Shown: positions 41,806-54,997, counted from the stretch's first letter. The stretch: DNA of 64,000 nt from Chondrosia reniformis (GCA_947172415.1 OX359202.1:560501-624500), one strand, 5' to 3'. Notes: generated by a model not told the origin, from the sequence alone. Numbers and translations: made by a program.

Positions 41806-44477
41806 ATGGCTGAACGACAACGCCTCCCAAAATGCCCTGCTAACTTGAAGCTTTCTTCCAAAGAACTTGGACGAGGAGCTTATGGTGCTGTACGAGAAGG
41901 AGAATTTAATGGTCGCCCTGTAGCAGTGAAAACTGTCCACAGTGAGATAGCTCGAGGTAAACCTCTCGAGGATTTCATCAGAGAATGTCAGCTTCTAGCC
42001 AGTCTCGAGGACCACCCCAATATCGTCAAATCGTACGGTGCCTTCGAAAGCAGGACCGGCGAGCCCATGTTGGTTCTAGAACGAATGAAGGAGAATCTCC
42101 GTGAGTATCTCAGTCGAAATCGCGGTACTTTGAGCCGAAAGAGACAATTGGAAATATGTCTGGGTATTGCGTCTGGTCTAAAGTTTCTTCACGAAAGGAA
42201 TCCTCCCGTGGCCCATCGCGACGTGACGGATAAAAACGTGTTGATCGGTGAAGACGGTAGCGTGAAAGTGAGCGACCTCGGTCAATCCAAACTGCTGGAG
42301 AACGGAGACGTATACATGAGCACTACTGCTCCTGGTAATGTCGTGTACATGCCACCAGAAGCACTGAAAAGTGGCGATTCTTATTTCAGTGTGAAGGTGG
42401 ATGTGTTCTCCTTGGGAGTGCTGATGTTGCAGATTGCTACTCAGTGCCAACCGACATGTGGTCTAGTTGGTATTGGATTTATGGCAGAGTTGGAACGTCG
42501 GAGAGGTGATCTGTCCAAACTGCCAATTGAGCATCCTTTAAAGCCGTTGATAGAGTTGTGTCTAAAGGATGACTACAAGAACAGACCTGATGTCAGAATA
42601 GTCCATGACCTGATAAAGACACCTTTTGATCTGATTCAACAGCATGAAAGTGAAGTAAGAAGATGTTAATATGTTGTCAAGAATAGTTATTGAGTGTGTA
42701 CAACTGTATGATTTCCCAATCCTGCTGTCATTTTCCAAATAAGGTCAAGATGGATATATTTATTGTCTGTCACATTGCTACATGTACATTGTCTGGCTGT
42801 TTATTTCCTTTGACAATCCATGGCTATGATGGTGTAACTGTAGAAGTATCTTCACTTTGCAGCCGACTGCCACATTTAATTATACCTCTACACCTTTGGT
42901 TAATTGTCCATTGGCCATAGACCATCTATACTGCATAATAGTGTACTATGGTCTTCTATGGTTTGATTCAGTATTTAACTCCAAATGACTGGACATATAT
43001 ACAAGTATCTGATTGTATAGTGTATGAAAGTCATGTGATTCACCACTCCATATTATAATTTAACCAAATTTGCAATCTCCTGTTTTTTCAATTTTTCAAA
43101 TAAAGTCCATATTGTCTATCATACTGGTACATGTACCAACAGACATGTATATTTCAGGTTGTTATATAAACTACATGTATATTTGTATGTTATAGACAGT
43201 CCTTGTATAACTTGTTATCACCTAATAACTATTTACTGTAATGATTGCACAATCTCTAGTCACTGATATCTGACATGGGAGCAGTACAGATCTCTCCTCA
43301 TGAAGTGTCAAAGAAACAGAACTACAATGAAAGCAACAACGTAAGTGAACATAAAATAGTTGTTGTTAAAAGCTACAAGTGACAGCTATATCACATGTAT
43401 AACTTCTTTATAGTTAACCTTATTTTGTAGTTTCCCATAATGATATCCTATTAATATTGTAATTTAACTGTATACATAATATAAATTATATACTGCAATA
43501 TTGAAAGCTTGCAAATGAATATAATTTCTGTTTTGTAGTGTTTCAGGAGTGATCTCCTCTTAAGTGGTCATCACTTTCTTAAATCAAACTTACCAGATAT
43601 GCCAGTAGCTGTTTGGGATGCAAGTGCACACTACCTTTATGATAAGGTCTTCATTACAGGAGGACTTCTAGGTAATAGTGACCCTTGTAAGGTGATGCAG
43701 GTCTACCATATTGATAATCAGAAATGGACCACAGTTTCAGATATTCCACAATACTTGTGTGGAGCAGATATTATACAAGGTCATCTGACACTGATTGGAG
43801 GAATTCAAAGGGAGTTTGCAGTTACTCGTAAAGATACGGGAAAGCTGTCTACATATGTTAATGATCATTGGGAAGAAATCTACCCTCCTATGCCAACACC
43901 TAGACGTGCATTTGGAGTAGCACTTAAAGATCAACTTTTGATCACAGCTGGTGGAATGTGTGCTGATGCAGCAGTGAGTACAGTTGAAGTGTTAAACACA
44001 GAATCAAAGCAGTGGTACTCTCTGAAGAGTCTACAGTTACCAGAGCCTATGCATTCATGTAGTATGACTATTTCCAATGGATATGTGTATATAGGAGGAG
44101 GAATGAATGGTGCAAAGAAGCTAAGTAAGAGTTATTGGAGGTTACCGTGGAGTGCAGTACAACAGTCAGTACAGAGCAGAGATAATACATCATCACCAGT
44201 CACTTGGGAGAAGATAGCTGATTCACCATTTATTACATCTTCTCTCTTACCCAACAGCAAGCTGCCAGTCTTGTTTGGGGGAGTGGATGACAAAATGAGA
44301 TCAGACATTTTTGTGTATGACCCAACTCAGAAGAGATGGACAGCAGTAGGCAACATTAGTACAGAATGTGCTAGACCATGTGTAGTACCTATTTACTCTA
44401 ATGTAGTATTTGTATGTGGTGGTTTAGGTAACAACTGTTGTACAAACAAAACTGAACTACTTACAATGTGTTTGTAA
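41806..44477 (+). CDS. Protein kinase-Kelch fusion, copy B (unit 2)
   Basis: Three phase-0 exons: 41806-42654, 43260-43340, 43539-44477; 622 aa. The kinase differs from copy A at few positions (for example GIGFMAELE for GIGVTSELE, DVRIVHD for DIDIVHD), and all catalytic residues are kept. The Kelch part differs more: IQREFAVTRKDTG and GMNGAKKLSKSY carry small in-frame insertions relative to A. The frame is intact from kinase to stop. The intron-retained form again stops after EVRRC. The uORF is the same type as in copy A. Confidence 0.8.
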
Positions 44478-44673
44478 TTTTTATACAATTTTAGAAAACA
44501 ATATAAACAGTAGTATGTTTGTAATGAATGTAATAGAGATATTATTGTACAAATATATCGAATTACAGTAACGAGTTGAAAAATTCAGGGAGTTCCCCTG
44601 AAAAATGAACGAAAATGAATAATGTTATTCAAAATCTTAAAAACACTAGGACTATATAGATTCAAAATGTTGA

Positions 44674-46004
44674 TTATCTTAACATGCTAAAAGGTGACAC
44701 TAGATGATTGTCCAATCTCTTCTTCTTTGAAGAGAAATGAGTCACAGCTCCATCAGGTTGACCAGCAAAGCACTTCCACAGCCTCAGTGTCTCATCAGCT
44801 CCAACTGAGGCCACTGTAGTCCCATCTGGGGAGAGGGAAGTGTGCAGTATCCTTCCCTCGTGTCCCTTCAACTCGGCCACACACTGCAGGGAGGGGTACT
44901 GGAGGAGGACCAACTGGTTCTGGGGAAAGCCTTGAGCTACCAATACCTCACGATGACACTCACTCCACAACACTCCTGACACCTATTGGATGGGAGGAAG
45001 AGAAGAAGTCACAACACACCAGAGGGATGGGGGAGAGGGTAGTGTTACATGAGGTACAAGTGTTATCTTTGCTCATTTGTGAATCTGTAGTGAGTGTCTC
45101 CATGCACTGTCCAGATGTGACATTCCAGAACGTGACTGTCTTGTCTGAGCTGCCTCCTCCGGTAGCCAAAAGATTCAATTGCCAAGGACACCAGGAGAGG
45201 GCCTGACATGGACAAAGGAACATTATAAGGGGTTGTCATGGTAACCGAAAATGGCTCATTTTCAGTATAAACGTAACTAAACATTCAAATTGTAAGTTAT
45301 AACAAATCCTTCACATCAGAAGGTCTAGTACTATATCTCACACACTTGAATGGGACAAACACTCACTTTGACTGCTGCCTTGTGCTCCTTGAAGGTGTGT
45401 ATGGGAGTGGTCCAGGGACTCCTCCCACAAGTGTCCCATACCTGGACTAGGCAGTCATTACCTCCACTGGCAAGGTAGCGACCGTTGGGCGACCACTTTA
45501 GTCCACACACCTCATGTTTGTGTCCTTTCACAGTCTCTACAAGCATGTTCCTTGCTCTGGTGTTGTAAATGTGCACTTCTCCACTTCTTGAACCGGAGGC
45601 CAGTAACCTCTTATTCCAGTCTAAACAGGCAACTCTGGCAGAATGGGACTGACAGGACCGGACCTTCTTTGACTGTTCAACATTCCAAATCTGAAGAGTT
45701 ACAAGAAAATAAATAAACAATATAATAATTATAATTCCATGTTAATGGTAAAATTCCATTTCTGGTGATATCACCATGGTAACTGATATTGCACAACTCT
45801 CACTTGTATTTCACCATCACTTGTGGCTATATACTGCCAATAGTCTACCACTTTGGTCCCACTTAACAGCAGTGATGTACTGAGAGGTGAATCCAGTCCG
45901 ACAGAGCTCCTTGATGGAGCTGGTGTCAGCATTCCACACGTACACTACACTACCCAGTGCCACAGCCAACAGATTAGCACTGCCCCAGTCCAGAGTGTTT
46001 ATGT
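44674..46004 (-). pseudogene. Cdc20/Fizzy-like WD40 gene, copy 2 (unit 2)
   Basis: Has all propeller exons including the last ([33 protein letters not shown], ending SPFSMLR, which resembles the IR-type tail of APC/C activators). The N-terminal exons with C-box are absent. A 4-nt insertion (GGCTATATACTG versus GGCTACTG) near 45830 breaks the first exon after GRLLAV. Confidence 0.8.
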
Positions 46005-46103
46005 CTGGATACAAATTTAAAGATGAAGGAAAGATATTTGTGAAATATACACGTATATATACAGCTAATTATCTGCACACTTTTGATTTCTATTAAATAA
46101 TAT

Positions 46104-46226
46104 AATAGGAAGTCGATTATCCGAACCGGAAGGTGTTTGGATAACTGTAAGTTACAGTGAAATACTTTTACATGCAGCTAAATATATATATATGCACACT
46201 TATAATAATAATCGATGTCCTACTGT
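46104..46226. mobile_element. pogo-like MITE at the unit 2/unit 3 boundary
   Basis: AATAGGAAGTCGATTATCCG to AATCGATGTCCTACTG; the clearest inverted ends of the group. Confidence 0.65.
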
Positions 46227-47649
46227 AGTGATGATGGACCTGGAGGAATCTCATTTGCTCTATCAAGGGTGCTTGAAGAAGTCAAAGGTATTGATCTTTC
46301 TGCATGAGAACTTCATATTGAAATGTAAAGCTTTCAAGGAGACGGATGAAATTACCTATCAAATTCCAGCTGAAGGGAATATTTTGAGAGAAGTCATAAT
46401 CACGTACAAAGTTCCTGAAGATATAGTGAGTCAATTGAACAGATTTCTAATTTTATTTGAGTTGCAATTGAGGCTTGCCACACCCTCTCCATTCTCACCA
46501 CACCCCCATCCTCAATAGGTTTTATAATGTGACCAAAATTTAGTGATTTTCTATATTTGCTTTTTGATTCAATTGATTTGGACCAATAGGATCGCAGTAA
46601 AGTTACCTTTGAATTGAAGGATGCTACAAAGATGGAGTTGTCCTCAACAGGAACTTTTGGTTGTGTCGTAGCTTCCAATATCATACACCATATTCCTAAC
46701 CCTGAGGCCTTTATCTTGAAGATGAAGAAGTTTGTTGAGCCAGGAGGTACCTTTGTGTTGGCAGACTTTTACAGGTGGGAAGGACACATGGCTAAAGTGA
46801 GTCATTTGGAGATGTTTTACGTATATAGTGTGATTTACTAATCTAGTACAAGTGTTTAAACAACCTCAAAATTAAGAGAGAGGTAAGGATTCAAAGAAGA
46901 GCTTCCAGAAAGACTTCCAGGGTCACTAATGAAGGTTGCTATTCCCAGAAACAGCTGGCCCAGTGGAGCAGAAGAATATAGAGAAGATCTCTATCCTCAT
47001 CCAATTAAAGCTCTCACTAGCCTGTTTAGCCTTCTATTATTTATTATTTAATAGATGTAGTATCTTTTGAAAGGTTCATCTTTCAAACTGTTTGAGCATC
47101 TTGGTAACAATCTTTTCGAGTATCATGATCAGACATTTGAGGGTCAATCTTCTTCAGTGACTGAAGTTGGTCCGTAGGTGTCCCCTTTTTATAGCCATTG
47201 GTTCCCCAGTCATTTTAGATGACATCATCAGTTACATCATTTTCTTTATCAAAACATCCAGACCCTTCTAAAAGATAATGAACAGTCTTCTAAAAGTTCT
47301 TTACTATACCAGCCCATCTATCTATATGTCTGCTTATTGAATAAGTCATATACTCCTATATAAGATGTACGTATACATACTGGTAATATATGATTAAATT
47401 TGTATATTATAATTATATATTAAAAAATTAATGTACTTCAACTTGTATACTTTACAGAAGTTCTGGTTGGGTGGGTATACTGATTCTGAAGGTAAGACAG
47501 TCTCCACTCTAGAGACCCTTCAATGTCTCATGAAAGATGACTTTGAGCTGGAGGAGATTACTGATGTTCCAATCTTAGCAAGGGAGAACAGACTTACCTA
47601 TCGACTGATGATTGACCAGGTCAGCGTGTGGAGAAGGAAGGAGAAGTGA
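46227..47649 (+). pseudogene. Methyltransferase relic, unit 3
   Basis: Starts at the same MITE/exon 2 junction (GATGATGGACCTGGAGG). Exon 2 is shifted by indels (TCTGCATGAGAACTTC for TCTGAGAGCTTC, and an extra ATAATC in GAAGTCATAATCACG). Exon 3 (about 46592-46798) and exon 4 (47458-47649) remain open and very similar to unit 1. No exon 1. Confidence 0.85.
47050..47182. repeat. Foldback-family copy (unit 3)
   Basis: Shortened copy of the element in the last intron. The loop core is partly deleted (AGACATTTGAGGGTCAATCT) and the GAAA part is lost. Confidence 0.55.
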
Positions 47650-47838
47650 TGAACTGAAATTACAAAACATTTCAACTACTTTTAGAGCAAATTTAGAGCA
47701 TAATTTTATGTAATAAATAATAGTGTTCAAACTTTTAAAAGTTACACTTCAGCCAGCCAAGTAGAAAAGTTACAACTCTCCTTATAAAATATGCATTATA
47801 TACAGTATTATCATTATACATAGGCAGCTATTGCATAA

Positions 47839-50669
47839 TCAAGTGAAAGGTTGATCAAGTAAGGGCTGCTTGTCCAAGTCAACTTTGCTCTCCCAATCTT
47901 CATCTTCTGGATCACTTTTGGATTGCTTTATCTGGTATTTCTTCTTTGTCAAACACACATATAAAACAGCTGCTATGATAATGATAATGACTGATACAAG
48001 TGTGATAAATGTTCCAAACAGACATCCAATCCAAAAAACTGGAACTGGAACTGGAACTTCCACTAAGTATTATATTACAGAACAACATGAAACCAAATCT
48101 GTATGTTCTAGCAATACTCTTCTTACTTTCTGTGTTTGTTGCATCTTCATTGACTGTAACATTACACTCATTTGATGAGTTTGGCTTTAGTGTAGGAACA
48201 CTGTTGACATCACACAGGTCACCATGGTAATCATGTTTGCATTTACATATGAACTCTATCTCGCTATTCCTAATGCAAACTCCACCATTTTGACAAGGAT
48301 TTGGTTCACAGGGGTTCAAATCTGAGTTAATTACATATGTTACAAATATAAGCTAAATGTATATATGTATGGCAGTACAGTGGACCCTTGCTTATCCGGA
48401 CCTCGAGTATCCGGCCGCTCGTATTATCTGGCCTTAGATTCCGTTTCTAATTAATGTCCATCGTTTAATAGCATGTAAGAGTTTACGACAATGGCTAGCT
48501 GTAGCGATGTCTCCTTGAAAAGGAAGTGTAGTTGTGCTACTTTAAAGACCAAACTAGCTTATATATTTGAACTAACCACTCGACAAAATCAACCGAAATA
48601 CTACTCATTCCTCGCTTGAAAATCTCGATTGAGGCGGCGTTATTTTGGCACGTACTGTATGTACGGTACAATAATTATTGCTTCACATATCCGATCGTTT
48701 TAGTTATCTGGACATAGTCCAGACCCGTTGGGTCTGGATAAGCAAGGGTCCACTGTACTGCATTTTAATATAAACATATACGTATGTCTGGTGTATATAC
48801 CTTTAACAACCTGCTGAAGGTCATCACAAAATGGTCCCTTGTAATCATCATCACATCTGCACACGAGAGTGATAGTACGTATATATGCATTTAATAGCTC
48901 TACATACGTACATACATCATCTTAAACATGCTTACTGGCATATTCCTGGAGCTACACAGTTCCCATGGTTACAAGGAGGATGGCATATTGGTTGGTCACA
49001 AGCTGATCCATTATATCCTTGCTGACACCTTTGGTGAATAAAAAAAATCATAAGCTATGTGAACATGCATATGATATCGTATATATGCAATATACAGGTA
49101 TATAGGCTCACTGGCAGTGTCCAGGTGTGGTACACTCCCCATGTATACAAGGAGTATCACAGACTGGCTGATCACACAGGATACCTTTATAGCCATCGTT
49201 GCACCTTCATGTAGAGGTGGTTGGAGGTAGATTAGCTGAATATAGCATATGAAGACATCTACCAGTCTGACCTGCAGTGTCCTGGAGAGGTGCACTTCCC
49301 ATTCACACAAGACGGACTGCAAACTGGAGTATCGCACTGTTTGCCATCAAAACCTGAGACGCATCTAAATTGATATTATATCATTGAATTTGATTTTAGA
49401 CTTATAACTAGTAAAGAGCTTACTGGCATATTCCTGGAACTACACAGCTACCATGGTTACAAGGTGGATGACATATTGGTTGGTCACAAGCTGATCCATT
49501 ATATCCTTGCTGACACCTTTGGTGAATAAAATAATTCATAAGCTATGTGACATTCATATATGATATTGTATATATACAATATACACGTATAGGCTCACTG
49601 GCAGTGTCCTTGTGTGTTACACTCCCCATGTATACAAGGAGTATCACAGACTGGCTGATCACACAGGACACCTTTATAGCCATCGTTGCACCTTCATGTA
49701 GAGGTGGTGGAGGTAGATTAGCTGAATATAGCATATGAAGACATCTACCAGTCTGACCTGCAATGTCCCGTAGAGGTACACTTCCCATTCACACAAGACA
49801 GACTGCAAACTGGAGTATCGCACTGTTTGCCATCAAAACCTGAGACGCATCTAAATTTAAATTATTATATCATTGAATTTGGTTTTAGCTTTATAACTAG
49901 TAAAGAGCTTACTGGCATATTCCTGGAGCTACACAGTTACCATGGTTACAAGGAGGATGGCATATTGGTTGGTCACAAACTGATCCATTATATCCTTGCT
50001 GACACCTTTGGTGAATAAAATAATTTCTAAACTATGAACATGCATATGATATTGTATATTTACAATATTCATGAAGAAGAAGAAGGGGTTATGAAGAAAG
50101 ACCAGGAGAGAGAAAGGAAGGGAATTAGGAAATTATGGGGGACAGGCAGATTAATACATGTCAGTCAAGTTCAAAGGAAAATAGTGGCCTCTGTTGGTTG
50201 GGATAAAACATGCAGAGAGGGTGAGAGTCGAGAGACATTTTAAAAGGAGGAATGGTAAATATATATGGTGGTGTGAGCTAAATGGCTCTGAAAGGCTTTT
50301 GGTTGAATTGGAATCACTATGGCACCACAAATATATTGGAGAATGGAGAGAATGCAGAGTTGGTATATATGGGGCTACGTAAAGAGACTAGTCGCATGAA
50401 GATATATAGCAACTGCAACTGTGCATGGTGTATTGATGCAAAATGTAATCAGAAACATTGTAGAGAACTGAGGTTTATCTATCCAATTTTGTTTATATTA
50501 TGTGTCCTTTGTATAGTGCTACATGGGGCAGGATATAGTGTGCAACTGCACACAGTGCACTGAAATCAATAATGATAATAATAATAATAACAATAACAAT
50601 AACAATAACAATAACAATAACAATAACAATAACAATAACAATAACAATAACAATAACAATAACAATAAC

Positions 50670-50700
<31 letters not shown>

Positions 50701-52923
50701 TACAGGTATGGGCTCACTGGCAGTGTCCTTGTGTGTTACACTCCCAATGTATACAAGGAGTATCACAGACTGGCTGATCACACAGGACACCTTTATAGCC
50801 ATCGTTGCACCTTCATGTAGAGGTGGTGGAGGTAGATTAGCTGAATATAGCATATGAAGACATCTACTAGTCTGACCTGCAGTGTCCCGGAGATGTACAC
50901 TTCCCATTCACACAAGACGGACTGCAAACTGGAGTATCGCACTGTTTGCCATCAAAACCTGAGACGCATCTATTTAATATTATTATAGTTTATAATTTGT
51001 GACATGCACCTAAACCGGATTAGGATATAAACCACTTACTTGCACAATCCTGGAGCAACACAGTTTCCATGGTTACAAGGAGGCTTACATATTGGTTGGC
51101 CACAAGCTGATCCACTATATCCTTGCTGACACCTTTGGTGATGTACATTACAACAATGCATGTTTTAATGTATATTTATAAATATTTATACTCACAAAAT
51201 AATACATACATATTATTATCCCTATATATCTATGTAACAACATGTGCATATAAATATCACTGACATGCAGTGTCCAGGTGGAATACACTCTCCATGGTTA
51301 CAAACTGGCTCGAGTGTCATACACAGACTGGTTGATCATACACGTTTCTACACCTTCATTAAGAGGTATATATATATAGAATACGAGACTTCATGCAGAG
51401 ATGAGGCCAAGTAATTATACTTTGGCTATAGTCTTTGCCTCAGAGCTGGGGTACAATTATATAAGTTGGTGGAGGTAGATTAGCTCTATTCTATAGCATA
51501 TGAAGACATCTAACAGTCTGACCTGCAGTGTCCCGGAGATGTACATTTCCCATTCACACAAGACGGACTGCAAACTGGAGTATCGCACTGTTTGCCATCA
51601 AAACCTGAGACGCATCTATTTGATATTATTATATCATTGAATTTGATTTTAGACTTTTAACTAGTAAAGAGCTTACTGGCATATTCCTGGAGCAACACAA
51701 TCACCATGGTTACAAGGAGGATCACATATTGGCTGGTCACAATAAACACCTTAATATCCCTCATCACATCTAATAAAATGTATACTTATATATGCTGCAT
51801 GGATATACGTAAATAGCTGATATTCTCTATACTGCCATATATACGTATACAGTGTATATATTAAGTAAGGATGATATAATGGATAACTAACTTGCACACT
51901 CTAGATGATGTACATTCACCATGTTTGCACCTGCTACATACAGGCTGATCGCAGAGGAGACCAGTAAATTTACTGTTGTCATAACAACTGTATATATAAC
52001 ATACAAATTGATTATCTGTATTATATTCCAAACTACAGACAATGACACTTTCCTAACTCAATTGTTATTGCACACTAAACAAATATGCAATATGCACTCC
52101 ATACAATAACAGTATTAATAGTCATTCATATGCAATGCTTGACCAATGGCCAACTGGTCTAGCTCTAGCTCTGTTATCAAGAGGTTTCACGGTATATATG
52201 CGTGTGCATATACTGTATTATAAACTTCCTGTCAACACTCATGATCACATGTCATGAAGGCATACGTGTATGCTTTCTAAAGAATTCTGACAATGCAACA
52301 AGTTGCACTATTTATTTTATCTTTATTTTAACATACTGCATGCATATATGTTAAAATTGATCATATGACATGAACACAAATTTTTCAAAGCAAAGCTAGC
52401 ACTTTCACATATCTATATATATATATAGTTCTTACGTGCAGGTTCCAGGTGCAGAACAATAACCTTGCTTACAAGAAGGATTGCAAATTGGGTTTTGGCA
52501 CTGTGAACCCTCATATCCAGAGTTACACCTACGTACATCACAGTACATTATTATTGAAGAAAGTGGTCACTTCATATATAAACTTGAGTCATTACTATCT
52601 GTATGCATGTGCAGATATTAACTCACTTGCACTCTCTTGGAGCAACACAGTCACCATGGTTACAAGGAGGATCACAAATGGGCTTGTCACAAGATAAGCC
52701 TTTATAACCTTTCTGACATCTACACAAATTAATATATATAGCATAATATATAATTATATATGTATTCAGCCAAAATCATTAACACTATATATATAGGCAC
52801 ATAAATTGCGTTGAAGTGGAACAGAATTTATAAAATTAATTGTTCAAAGTCAATTCCTTTATACATAAGCAGAGTTATAAGTGAATGATATATGCATGGA
52901 GAGAAATTGCATGTTTTGAACTT

Positions 52924-53000
<77 letters not shown>

Positions 53001-53947
53001 GATAAGAGTCTACCTGCAATTTTGTGGGGAAACACAGTCACCATGGTCACAACCTTGTTGACAAATAGCTGTGGAAGGATACACACATCTCTTAACCTCA
53101 TACTAATTGTCATAGATCATGCATCTTACGTATTTTACAGTTGCTTGATTTGTCACTCCAGCCATCACTGCACTTCTTCTCTCCGTTAGGACTACATTCA
53201 AAGTGACTACCATCTTCCACTTTGCAGTACACATCACAATGTGCTGAACCAGAACTGTAAAAATTCTGATCACATGTGTACCTGAATTCAACCTCAATAG
53301 TAGTAGGGTTCTCCCATCGTAACCCTTTATATATAGGAATGTCTCTTTACTTTACCTGGCAGGAGGGTCTCTTCGATATCAAAGTTATCAACTGGTTCCT
53401 CTTCTCCATGACTATGTACCACTGTGTCTTTATCCAGTACCTTCACTCCAAAGTGAAAATGACCCTAATTTTGTGTTCAAAGTTACAATTATTATGATAT
53501 AAAAGGTAAATATAATTAAAAAAACTTCACACATTTTCACTGCTTTCAAGGTGAAAGTGTAATGGGTTTTCTGGTTCATTTGTAAAATTGAACAAATACG
53601 AGTCATCATAAATGCCTGACAATTTCTTTGGCTGGATACAACTGCCAGATTCCATCAGACAGAATTCAAACTTGTGATCGCACCCTTTCCACCATTGCCA
53701 ATAGTCACAGATTCTGCCATTGATATCCTTCCCTTCTGGATTTTCGTATTTTATTAGTTTTATTTCAAGTGTTCCACCTCCGACGCCAAAGACAGGCAGA
53801 TGAACCTATAAATGATTGAAGTGCCGTGCATGTGCGTGACCACACGTAATATATATACATAGAGTAGAACTAATAAATTTCATTGAGATAGCAAAGCCAA
53901 ATAGAGCTTACGGATATCCACAGTAAAAGAAGAAGAATTTCCTTCAT
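47839..53947 (-). CDS. Delta-type Notch ligand (signal peptide, MNNL, DSL, EGF array, TM)
   Basis: Membrane ligand for Notch. Exon 1 (53912-53947) MKEILLLLLWIS; exon 2 (53533-53805) an MNNL-like domain (TLEIKLIKYEN...CDYWQWWKGCDHKFEFCL); exon 3 (53356-53464); exon 4 (53130-53324) the DSL domain (YTCDQNFY...CDVYC...CSDGW). Then about 17 single-exon EGF repeats of 31-33 aa (53068 down to 48840), all joined in the same phase. A canonical EGF follows (NPCQNGGVC, about 48115-48315), then the TM and tail exon 47839-48062. One EGF exon carries an in-frame TAA (51751-51753), and another near 51266-51352 is decayed. Both could be skipped without frame loss. Delta ligands are known from Amphimedon. The intron between exons 3 and 4 would be only 31 nt. 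Confidence 0.8.
48378..48755. mobile_element. pogo/Tigger-like MITE, 378 bp
   Basis: Inverted ends CAGTGGACCCTTGCTTATCC and GGATAAGCAAGGGTCCACTG, flanked on both sides by TA, the usual target duplication. The ends match the Tigger/pogo type. No transposase frame inside. Sits in a Delta intron. Confidence 0.9.
48930..51772 (-). repeat. Tandem three-exon EGF module (a-c-b), about four copies
   Basis: Read by increasing coordinate, exon types repeat: a (48930, 49422, 49908, 51039, 51674), c (49110, 49600, 50712, 51262 decayed), b (49272, 49757, 50877, 51527). Type a encodes CQQGY.GSACDQPIC, c CNDGYKGVLCDQPVC, b CVSGFDGKQCDTPVC. Introns between them are also nearly identical. Period is about 490 bp where no insertion intervenes. 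Confidence 0.8.
50010..50710. repeat. Insertion in a Delta intron with an (AACAAT)n microsatellite
   Basis: Between EGF exons a and c, where other modules have about 90 bp, there are about 700 bp of unrelated sequence. It ends in ATAATAACAATAACAATAAC repeats (50565-50700) next to the intron's ATATACAGGTAT. The purine-rich part (50070-50240) has short frames without recognisable content. Confidence 0.7.
52926..53000. repeat. (ATT)n microsatellite
   Basis: About 25 uninterrupted ATT units in the intron between the first two Delta EGF exons. Confidence 0.95.
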
Positions 53948-54282
53948 TTTGAAAGTTTTGTAGTACACCGATTAAATTTGGTACTTTCCAGGGGAAAGCA
54001 CCCAACTACATACCCAATAACAACAAAGCAGTATAATTGAAATTTAATATACTAATATACATGGTGAAGGTGACATTCCATGCCGAATTTTTATATGTTT
54101 GTATAAAGAGAAAACTGTTTCACTGAAAGCTGAAGTAGGAATGGTGCGCTCAAACACATGGTTAAGTTACTTTAATTCATTATGCAACTTCTGTCATTAT
54201 TACTTGTGAGAGTTACGGTTAAGCGGGGTCTCACTGTACATATTCACGTGATAACATGCATAACATTCAGCCGTTCGCTCCC

Positions 54283-54486
54283 ACTCCGACAACGACAACA
54301 CCTCCCAAAATGCCCTGCAAACTTGAAACTTTCTTGGACGAGGAGCTTGGTGCTGAGGAGAATTTAATGGTCGTCCTGTAGCAGTGAAAACTGTCCACAG
54401 TGAGAAAACATCTCGAGGAGAATGTCAGCTTCTAGCCAGTCTCGAGGACCACCTCAACATCATCAAATCGTACGGTGCCTTCGAAA
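54283..54486 (+). pseudogene. Kinase 5' fragment, decayed
   Basis: Matches the start of the kinase-Kelch kinase (CCTCCCAAAATGCCCTGC, GTAGCAGTGAAAACTGTCCA, CAGCTTCTAGCCAGTCTCGA, AAATCGTACGGTGCCTTCGA) with several deletions that shift the frame. Ends abruptly after GCCTTCGAAA. Confidence 0.85.
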
Positions 54487-54671
54487 TTGTCATTTGACTA
54501 TAATACATGCAGAAGTTTGGTAAATTTATACTATTAATTACCAATAGTGTCACCAACATCTCTACAACATCTCTTTCTGAAATAGTTTTAATAAACTTTC
54601 GTAAGTCTTGTATGTAAATCTACATCTACCTCTCCTTCTCCCTCCTCTCTCCTGTGCCCCCTCTGGTGTAG

Positions 54672-54908
54672 GGAGTGAAGGCCACGTACACAGATGTGAT
54701 GGGTAATGTCTACCAGGAAGGTCAAGGAGTGGGCGGAACAGTGGGAGGGTTCCTCAAACTAGTGCCCATAGTGGTCCTTAGGCCAGTCATCCACATATCA
54801 GCTGCCACAAAGTTGGCACTAAATGGAGTGAGAAACGAGATCCTACCTCAAGCAAGAAGGGAGGACAGTGAAAAGTACAGAAGTGAATGTCGCAAGGATG
54901 GAGACTAG
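54672..54908 (+). pseudogene. Fragment of an ATG2-like gene (last coding exon)
   Basis: Open frame preceded by a CTGGTGTAG acceptor: GVKATYTDVMGNVYQEG, GVGGTVGGFLKLVPIVVLRP, ATKLALNGVRNEILPQARRE, EKYRSECRKDGD stop. This resembles the C-terminal end of autophagy protein ATG2 (lipid transfer between ER and phagophore), which has GAVGGVLRQ.P..VV.P and MRNQ..P.AR.ED..KWR. No other ATG2 exon is nearby, so I read it as a captured fragment. The exon itself is undamaged. Confidence 0.6.
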
Positions 54909-54997
54909 ATGTGTATACAATGCATATATGTTTATCTGCTGATTGTGTAATGCATGCATTGTTAACTGTATTATATTTATGTTGTCTGCATTGCTCA

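Noticed and set aside
50034-50563. Possible captured gene in the Delta intron insert
   Set aside because: Only short overlapping frames in purine-rich sequence, with no recognisable domain or splice structure.
50523-50907. Long poly-Asn, poly-Ile/Thr or poly-Tyr/Cys open frames on both strands
   Set aside because: They are translations of the (AACAAT)n microsatellite in a Delta intron.
52828-53019. Poly-Asn open frame
   Set aside because: Translation of an (ATT)n microsatellite on the opposite strand.
54672-54908. A complete small ATG2-like gene
   Set aside because: Only the last-exon segment of the protein is present, and no upstream exon or promoter was found.
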